From contig NZ_CXOP01000002.1 of NCBI RefSeq assembly GCF_001269345.1, forward strand, positions 1,798,853 to 1,862,852: DNA of 64,000 nt. Reading direction: 5' to 3'. The stretch comes from Limnohabitans sp. 2KL-27. GTDB taxonomy: Bacteria > Pseudomonadota > Gammaproteobacteria > Burkholderiales > Burkholderiaceae_C. Under the pieces are notes generated by a model that was not told where the DNA came from, ran no database searches, and saw only the letters and a program-made list of their open reading frames with translations. The first letter of the stretch is position 1. Every line of letters starts with the position of its first letter. This document shows positions 58,136 to 64,000 of the stretch, piece by piece. The translations under genes and the position numbers were made by a program.

Positions 58136-60652
58136 ATGGAATTGAACAAAGCAGCCTCGGTCGTGAAAAAGGTCGGACCCTGGGCTTGGTGGCGCACATG
58201 GTGGCATCGCCAGTCACCGAACAGACAAGACCGATATGCCAATTTGGCACCCGTGGTGGCCGTGGTGCTTTTTTTGGCCGCCATTGCCAGTGCATTCTGG
58301 TACCTGCGGGTCGAAGAGATCGAGCGGGAGCAGGAAGCCATCAAACGTGATGTGGAATACGCGCAACAGAGACTGCGTTTGCGCTTGCTGGAGCGCCAAG
58401 AACAAGTCATGCGGTTGGCGCGGGATGTTTCCAATCAAGAAATTCGAACCGAGCAGTTTTTATCGCGTGCCGAAGCCCTGGTTCAGCAATACCCTGAATT
58501 GGTGTCATTGACCTGGATCGATGACCGCAGGCGCATCATGGCCAACCAAAGCGTCTCCAGCATTTCACCCAGCCAACACATGCGCGCAGGTACGGTGCTC
58601 AAGGTGGGGGAGACAGAGAGCCATTTCAGCTTGGCGCGTGACTTGATGCAGCCGATCTATGGCCAGGTCAACACCGATGTGGACAAGGATGCACAACTAG
58701 CGGTTTTGCAGCTGCACACACCCCTGAGCAACGAGCAAGGCCGTTTCAACGGTGTGATCCTGGCCGAATACACCATGGAAGGACTGCTTCGTTATGGCAT
58801 CCCGACCGAAGTGTTGGCCAAGTACGCAGTGGCACTGCAAGACGGCAAAGGCCAATTGCTGGCGGGTCAGTCCATACCCGGTCGAATTGCCTTATGGCGG
58901 ATGCTGCCCGGAAGTGACAAACCCAACAACGATTACGAAGTCCCGGTCTCTCCGGTGGGCAACGACCTGATTTTGCGGGCCCAGGCCTGGCGCACTTCGC
59001 AAGGCTTGGTCGGTGGGGGCTTGTTTTGGTTGGTCAGTGTCCTGAGTGTGATGACCGCATGGATGTTGATCGGCAATTGGCGCCACACCCGCAGGCGCAT
59101 CCAAGCCCAAAAAGCACTGGTCGCCGAAACCAATTTCCGTCGCGCCATGGAGAACTCCATGCTGACCGGCATGCGCGCCTTGGACTTGCGCGGCCGAATC
59201 ACCTATGTCAACCCCGCCTTTTGTCAGATGACCGGATGGAGTGAAGCCGACCTGGTGGGGGCTGTGGCCCCTTTTCCTTACTGGCCCGACCAGGACCGCG
59301 AGTTGCTGATGAAGCGGCTGGAAGAAGAAATCAGCGGTCTGCACTCGGCGGGCGGATTTCAGGTGCGGGTGAAACGCAAAAATGGCCAATTGTTTGATGC
59401 ACGCATGTACGTGTCACCTCTGATCGATGCCACGGGAAAGCAAACTGGCTGGATGACGTCGATGACGGACATCACCGAGCCCAATCGGATCCGGGAGCAA
59501 TTGGCCAGCTCGCACGAGCGCTTCACCATCGTGCTCGAAGCGCTGGACGCCTCGGTCTCGGTCGCCCCTTTGGGCAGCCACGAACTGTTGTTTGCCAACA
59601 AACTCTACCGACTGTGGTTTGGTCAGAACACCGAAGGCCACTTGCGTCTGGTTCAACAAGCAGGTGCCACCGACAGCAGCGATACCACGGACGAGATGGA
59701 CCAAGTGGACGAAATGGCCGGTTTGCCCACCGAAAGTTTGACGGTTGCCAAATCCGAAAACTCAGAAATCTACGTCTCTGAACTGGGTAAATGGCTGGAA
59801 GTGCGCTCGCGTTACATCAACTGGGCTGACGGGCGACTGGCGCAAATGGTCATTGCCAGCGACATCACCCCAAGGCGGCAGGCCGAAGAACTGGCCGCTC
59901 AACAAGCCGAACGCGCCCAGACCGCCAGCCGGCTGATCACCATGGGTGAGATGGCGTCGAGCGTGGCGCACGAGTTGAATCAGCCGCTCACGGCCATCAG
60001 CAATTACTGCAGTGGGATGATTTCGCGGATCAAGTCGCAGCAAGTGCAGGAAGAGGATTTGCTGTCTGCGCTCGACAAAACCGCCCGACAGGCCCAACGG
60101 GCGGGGCAAATCATTTTGCGCATCCGCAGCTTCGTCAAGCGCAGCGAGCCCAACCGAATGTTGTCCGATGTGTCGGCCATGGTCAGCGAATCGCTGGAAT
60201 TGGCCGAGATCGAAATGCGCAGGCGCCAAGTGCGCCTGACCCACCATGTGGCCGCCCGCCTGCCCCAGCTGATGGTGGACCCCATCCTGATCGAGCAGGT
60301 GCTGATCAACCTGATGAAAAATGCCGCCGAATCGATTGACAACGCCAACCGACCGGCGGGTCAAAGGCATGTGGAGTTGCGCATCGTGCCCAAAGAGGTC
60401 GATCACCAAGCCGTGGTGGAGTTCTCGGTAACGGATACGGGCCAGGGCTTACCGCCGGAAGACACCGAACGTGTTTACGAGGCTTTTTTCTCCACCAAGG
60501 TGGAGGGCATGGGGATCGGTTTGAATTTGTGCCGCAGCATCATCGAATCTCACCAAGGCAGGATCGTCTCGGAGAACCTCTACAATGCCGGCGAGGTGAC
60601 CGGTTGCAGGTTCTCCTTCTGGATTCCGGTCGAAGCCGCTTTGACCACATAA
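58136..60652 (+). CDS. Membrane-bound PAS sensor histidine kinase (FixL/TodS-like)
   Basis: 838 residues. Two transmembrane helices (about 40-62, PVVAVVLFLAAIASAFWYL, and 288-310) enclose a periplasmic domain of about 220 residues. Two PAS domains follow (ITYVNPAFCQMTGWSEADLV; then 465-580), a coiled linker, HisKA with phospho-acceptor His612 in SVAHELNQPLTAIS, and an HATPase_c domain (LMKNAAESI, DTGQGLP, GMGIGLNLCRSIIESH). It autophosphorylates and passes phosphate to the response regulator encoded 19 bp downstream. Divergent from aceE, so it may sense carbon or redox status for the PDH operon. Confidence 0.94.
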   Translation: MELNKAASVVKKVGPWAWWRTWWHRQSPNRQDRYANLAPVVAVVLFLAAIASAFWYLRVEEIEREQEAIKRDVEYAQQRLRLRLLERQEQVMRLARDVSNQEIRTEQFLSRAEALVQQYPELVSLTWIDDRRRIMANQSVSSISPSQHMRAGTVLKVGETESHFSLARDLMQPIYGQVNTDVDKDAQLAVLQLHTPLSNEQGRFNGVILAEYTMEGLLRYGIPTEVLAKYAVALQDGKGQLLAGQSIPGRIALWRMLPGSDKPNNDYEVPVSPVGNDLILRAQAWRTSQGLVGGGLFWLVSVLSVMTAWMLIGNWRHTRRRIQAQKALVAETNFRRAMENSMLTGMRALDLRGRITYVNPAFCQMTGWSEADLVGAVAPFPYWPDQDRELLMKRLEEEISGLHSAGGFQVRVKRKNGQLFDARMYVSPLIDATGKQTGWMTSMTDITEPNRIREQLASSHERFTIVLEALDASVSVAPLGSHELLFANKLYRLWFGQNTEGHLRLVQQAGATDSSDTTDEMDQVDEMAGLPTESLTVAKSENSEIYVSELGKWLEVRSRYINWADGRLAQMVIASDITPRRQAEELAAQQAERAQTASRLITMGEMASSVAHELNQPLTAISNYCSGMISRIKSQQVQEEDLLSALDKTARQAQRAGQIILRIRSFVKRSEPNRMLSDVSAMVSESLELAEIEMRRRQVRLTHHVAARLPQLMVDPILIEQVLINLMKNAAESIDNANRPAGQRHVELRIVPKEVDHQAVVEFSVTDTGQGLPPEDTERVYEAFFSTKVEGMGIGLNLCRSIIESHQGRIVSENLYNAGEVTGCRFSFWIPVEAALTT

Positions 60653-60671
60653 CAACCCACGGGGTAAATGA

Positions 60672-61298
60672 ATGAGCTTGATTCCCAAAAAAGGCACTGT
60701 GTACGTTGTGGACGACGACGAAGCGGTGCGTGATTCCTTGCAGTGGTTGCTCGAAGGCAAGGATTACCGGGTGCGTTGTTTTGACAGTGCAGAATCGTTC
60801 ATCAGCCGTTACGACCCCCGAGAAGTGGCTTGCTTGATTGCCGATATCCGCATGGGCGGTATGACCGGTCTGGAACTCCAAGACCGCCTGATCGAGCGCA
60901 AATCCCCCCTGCCCATCGTGTTCATCACCGGCCACGGCGATGTGCCCATGGCGGTGAACACCATGAAAAAAGGCGCGATGGACTTCATCCAGAAGCCCTT
61001 CAAGGAAGAAGAGCTTTTGAATTTGGTCGAGCGCATGCTCGACGAAGCCCGGGATGCCTTTGCCGGTTACCAGCAAGCGGCCAGCCGCGACGCCCTCTTG
61101 TCCAAATTGACCGGGCGCGAAGCCCAAGTGCTCGAGCGCATTGTGGCCGGTCGCCTGAACAAGCAGATCGCCGACGATCTGGGCATCAGCATCAAAACGG
61201 TGGAAGCCCACCGCGCCAACATCATGGAAAAGCTCAACGCCAACACCGTGGCCGATTTGCTCAAAATCGCGCTTGGGCAAAACGCACCCAAGGCTTGA
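60672..61298 (+). CDS. FixJ/NarL-type response regulator
   Basis: 208 residues. Receiver domain 1-125 with acidic pocket [10 protein letters not shown], phospho-acceptor Asp58 in [22 protein letters not shown] (Thr) and FIQKPFKEE (Lys). C-terminal LuxR helix-turn-helix: [43 protein letters not shown]. It is the cognate partner of the sensor kinase just upstream. Targets are unknown; aceE is the nearest candidate. Terminator at 61317. Confidence 0.96.
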   Translation: MSLIPKKGTVYVVDDDEAVRDSLQWLLEGKDYRVRCFDSAESFISRYDPREVACLIADIRMGGMTGLELQDRLIERKSPLPIVFITGHGDVPMAVNTMKKGAMDFIQKPFKEEELLNLVERMLDEARDAFAGYQQAASRDALLSKLTGREAQVLERIVAGRLNKQIADDLGISIKTVEAHRANIMEKLNANTVADLLKIALGQNAPKA

Positions 61299-61316
61299 TG
61301 GCCCTGCCCCACTCGC

Positions 61317-61343
61317 AAACGCCCGCACCTGCCGGGCGTTTTG
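61317..61343 (+). terminator. Intrinsic terminator after the response regulator gene
   Basis: Nine-bp stem AAACGCCCG/CGGGCGTTT (61317-61325 with 61333-61341), 7-nt loop, short T-run. It lies 18 bp past the stop. Confidence 0.8.
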
Positions 61344-61374
61344 CATTTCCTCTCTGACTTTTTGGCCCTCTCTC

Positions 61375-62226
61375 ATGACCGCACAACTCATCGACGGCAA
61401 TGCCCTCTCCAAACAACTGCGAACTGAAGTCGCCACCCGCGCCCAGGTCCTGAAAGCCCGGGGCATCACACCCGGCTTGGCGGTGGTCCTGGTCGGCGAC
61501 AACCCGGCCAGCCAAGTCTATGTGCGCAACAAAGTCAAAGCCTGCGAAGAAAGCGGCTTGCACTCGGTGCTTGAAAAGTACGAGGGCACCATGACCGAGG
61601 CCAACTTGCTCGCCCGTGTGCATGCCCTCAACCAGGACCCGGCCATCCACGGCATCCTTGTTCAACTCCCCCTGCCCAAGCACATCGACGCCCAAAAAGT
61701 GATCGAGGCCATCAGCCCCGCCAAGGACGTCGATGGTTTTCACATCGCCAGTGCGGGAGCGCTGATGACCGGCATGCCCGGTTTTTGGCCCTGCACGCCC
61801 TACGGCTGCATGAAGATGCTCGAAAGCATCGGCTACAACCTGCGCGGCAAACACGCCGTGGTCATCGGCCGCAGCAACATTGTGGGCAAGCCCATGGCGC
61901 TGATGCTCTTGCAGCAAAACGCCACCGTCACCATCTGCCACAGCGCCACGCCTGATCTGAAAGCCATGACGCTGCAAGCCGATGTGATCGTGGCCGCTGT
62001 GGGCAAACGCAACGTGCTGACGGCCGACATGGTCAAGCCCGGCGCGGTGGTGCTGGACGTGGGCATGAACCGCAACGACGAAGGCAAGCTCTGCGGCGAC
62101 GTGGACTTTGAGGGTGTGAAGCAAGTGGCCAGCCACATCACCCCCGTCCCCGGCGGCGTCGGCCCCATGACCATCACCATGCTGCTGGTCAATACCCTTG
62201 AAGCTGCAGAACGCGCCTCTAAGTGA
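61375..62226 (+). CDS. folD: Bifunctional methylenetetrahydrofolate dehydrogenase/cyclohydrolase
   Basis: 283 residues from ATG 61375. FolD interconverts 5,10-methylene-, methenyl- and 10-formyl-THF with NADP. Motifs: [23 protein letters not shown] (active-site Lys and Tyr), [42 protein letters not shown] (NADP) and [16 protein letters not shown]. All catalytic residues appear intact. The oligopeptidase gene follows 37 bp downstream. Confidence 0.97.
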   Translation: MTAQLIDGNALSKQLRTEVATRAQVLKARGITPGLAVVLVGDNPASQVYVRNKVKACEESGLHSVLEKYEGTMTEANLLARVHALNQDPAIHGILVQLPLPKHIDAQKVIEAISPAKDVDGFHIASAGALMTGMPGFWPCTPYGCMKMLESIGYNLRGKHAVVIGRSNIVGKPMALMLLQQNATVTICHSATPDLKAMTLQADVIVAAVGKRNVLTADMVKPGAVVLDVGMNRNDEGKLCGDVDFEGVKQVASHITPVPGGVGPMTITMLLVNTLEAAERASK

Positions 62227-62263
62227 GAACATCTCACCCGAACTTGACCCTCTGGAACTGCCC

Positions 62264-64000
62264 ATGACCAACCCCTTGCTCGACACCTCTGGCCTGCCCT
62301 TGTTTGACCGCATCGCCCCTGAGCATGTGGCCCCGGCCATGGACAAACTGCTGGCCGCAGCCGACAAGGCACTCGAAACGGTGACTGCAGCCGATTTCCC
62401 GGCGGACTGGAAAGCCATCGCCCGCGACTTGGACGTGGCCACAGAGCGCCTTGGTATGGCCTGGGGGGCGGTGAGTCACCTCAACAGCGTGGCTGATACG
62501 CCCGAGTTGCGCGCCGCCTACAACGCCGCCCTGCCCCGCGTGACCGAGTTCTGGACGCGCCTGGGCAGCGATGAACGCCTGTACGCCAAATACAAGGCCA
62601 TTGACCCCGCCAGTCTCAACAGTGAGCAAAAACAGGCCCACAAAAACGCCCTGCGTGGCTTTATGCTGGGCGGTGCCGAGCTGCAAGGTGCGGCCAAAGA
62701 ACGCTACGCCGCCATCCAGGAGCGCCTGGCCGAAATCACGCAAAAGTTCAGCGAAAACACTTTGGACGCCACAGACAAATTTGCCCTGTACGTGAACGAA
62801 GACCAACTCCAAGGCGTGCCAGCCGATGTGGTGCAAGCCACCCGCGATGCCGCGCAAAAAGAAGGCCAAGAAGGCCACCGCTTGAGCCTGAAAATGCCGG
62901 TCTACCTGCCGGTGATGCAGTTTGCTGACAGCGGCGCTTTGCGCGAGCAACTCTACAAAGCCCACGTCACCCGAGCGTCGGATCAAGCCCCAGAAGATGC
63001 CAAGCAATTCGACAACACCGCCTTGATGCAGGAAATCCTGGCCCTGCGCCAGGAAGAAGCCCACCTGCTGGGCTTTGACAACTACGCTCAGGTGTCGGTG
63101 GTGCCCAAGATGGCCGAGTCGCCCGAAAAAGTGACCGGCTTCTTGCGTGACTTGGCCGCCAAAGCCCGCCCCTTTGCCGAAAAAGACCTGGCCGACTTGC
63201 GTGAATTTGCCGCCAACGCGCTGGGCATCACCGGGCCCCTGAACGCCTGGGACGTGCCTTATTTGTCTGAAAAGCTCAAGGAGGCGCGCTACAGTTTCAG
63301 CGAGCAAGAAGTCAAGCAGTACTTCACCGCACCCAAGGTGCTGGCGGGTCTGTTCAAGATCATCGAAACGCTTTTTGAAGTCAGCATCCGCCCCGACCAA
63401 GCGCCCGTGTGGCACCCGGCCGTGGCGTTTTACCGCATCGAGCGCGACGGCCAGCTGATTGGCCAGTTCTACTTGGACCCCCCAGCCCGCGCCGGCAAGC
63501 GCGGCGGTGCCTGGATGGACGATGTGCGCGGCCGCTGGCAGCGCCCCGACACCGGCGAGCTGCAAACGCCCGTCGCGCACCTGGTCTGCAACTTCGCCGA
63601 AGGCGTGAACGGCCAGCCTGCGCTGCTGACCCACGACGACGTGATCACCCTTTTTCACGAGTTTGGGCACGGCCTGCACCACATGCTCACCCAGGTGAGC
63701 GAGCGCGATGTCTCGGGCATCAGCGGCGTGGAATGGGATGCGGTCGAGCTGCCCAGCCAGTTCATGGAAAACTTCTGCTGGGAGTGGTCGGTGCTGCGCC
63801 ACATGACGGCCCACGTGCAAACCGGCGAGCCCCTGCCCCGCGCCCTGTTCGACAAGATGCTGGCCGCCAAAAACTTCCAAAGTGGCTTGCAAACCTTGCG
63901 CCAGATCGAGTTTTCATTGTTTGACATGCTGGTGCACGCCGAGCACGACCCGGCGCAAGACTTCATGCCGCTGCTGGCTCAAGTGCGCGATGAGGTGGCT
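62264..64000 (+). CDS. prlC: Oligopeptidase A, M3 metallopeptidase (3' truncated by window)
   Basis: The frame runs from ATG 62264 to the window end without a stop, 579 residues of an expected 680 or so. N-terminus MTNPLLDTSGLPLFDRIAPEHVAPAM is typical of OpdA/PrlC. Zinc motif HEFGH at residues 465-469 (63656-63670), within the longer FHEFGHGLHHML; the third ligand Glu is in SGVEWDAVELPSQ. It degrades signal peptides and small peptides in the cytoplasm. The preceding folD gene is probably co-transcribed. Confidence 0.95.
   Translation, partial: MTNPLLDTSGLPLFDRIAPEHVAPAMDKLLAAADKALETVTAADFPADWKAIARDLDVATERLGMAWGAVSHLNSVADTPELRAAYNAALPRVTEFWTRLGSDERLYAKYKAIDPASLNSEQKQAHKNALRGFMLGGAELQGAAKERYAAIQERLAEITQKFSENTLDATDKFALYVNEDQLQGVPADVVQATRDAAQKEGQEGHRLSLKMPVYLPVMQFADSGALREQLYKAHVTRASDQAPEDAKQFDNTALMQEILALRQEEAHLLGFDNYAQVSVVPKMAESPEKVTGFLRDLAAKARPFAEKDLADLREFAANALGITGPLNAWDVPYLSEKLKEARYSFSEQEVKQYFTAPKVLAGLFKIIETLFEVSIRPDQAPVWHPAVAFYRIERDGQLIGQFYLDPPARAGKRGGAWMDDVRGRWQRPDTGELQTPVAHLVCNFAEGVNGQPALLTHDDVITLFHEFGHGLHHMLTQVSERDVSGISGVEWDAVELPSQFMENFCWEWSVLRHMTAHVQTGEPLPRALFDKMLAAKNFQSGLQTLRQIEFSLFDMLVHAEHDPAQDFMPLLAQVRDEVA

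Overview
The window looks like chromosomal DNA of a betaproteobacterium, order Burkholderiales, most likely a Comamonadaceae-type freshwater or soil organism. I infer this from the GC-rich coding sequence, a Bug-type periplasmic receptor, a pyruvate dehydrogenase operon whose E3 carries its own lipoyl domain, a FixL/FixJ-like pair beside it, and a large acyl-CoA catabolic block with a Liv-type transporter. The genus cannot be fixed from sequence reading alone. Coding density is high. I saw no rRNA, tRNA, CRISPR array, insertion sequence or prophage.

Layout. 1-2.0 kb: the 3' end of a SNF2 helicase, a small lipoprotein with all the hallmarks of a cystatin (cysteine-protease inhibitor), and a RHH/PIN toxin-antitoxin pair with its own promoter-operator. 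2.0-8.1 kb, minus strand: rlhA (23S rRNA hydroxylation), a 450-bp intergenic region with two hairpins that share a loop but not arms, a parvulin isomerase, bolA-yciB, and overlapping msrB-selO. 8.2-25.1 kb, plus strand: an acyl-CoA catabolic block (acyl-CoA ligase, five-gene Liv-type ABC transporter, bifunctional hydratase/dehydrogenase, thiolase, acyl-CoA dehydrogenase, Dabb protein, two SDRs, hotdog thioesterase, MDR reductase, GST-like protein). 25.2-33.3 kb: tex, a patatin-like protein, a DUF1330 protein, trhO, an iron alcohol dehydrogenase, an HSL-type esterase and a hotdog-GNAT fusion. 33.4-38.8 kb: ygfZ divergent from mltG-tmk-holB-tatD-ankyrin. 38.9-43.8 kb: an HU protein with a TTG start, an RcnB-like protein, an RbgA/YlqF GTPase, a DEDD exonuclease, a YcaQ-like DNA glycosylase and an orphan TauD-like protein. 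43.8-51.6 kb: a LysR regulator divergent from a succinate-dehydrogenase-like set (FeS, two membrane anchors, flavoprotein) interleaved with a Bug receptor, a two-subunit class I fumarase-like hydratase and a TauE/SafE permease. 51.7-58.0 kb, minus strand: aceE-aceF-lpdA. 58.1-64.0 kb: a histidine kinase/response regulator pair, folD and the 5' part of an M3 oligopeptidase.

The most interesting unit is the 43.8-51.6 kb operon. It encodes every step needed to oxidise a dicarboxylate-like acid into the quinone pool and hydrate the resulting double bond, with its own receptor, permease and regulator. Yet the flavoprotein has Cys where SdhA has its FAD-linking His, and the hydratase beta subunit departs from the usual RDxxH motif, so the substrate may not be succinate/fumarate. 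Other items worth a second look are the cystatin-like lipoprotein, the two structure-conserved hairpins, and two in-frame insertions of dispersed-repeat sequence inside essential-type genes (tmk and lpdA).
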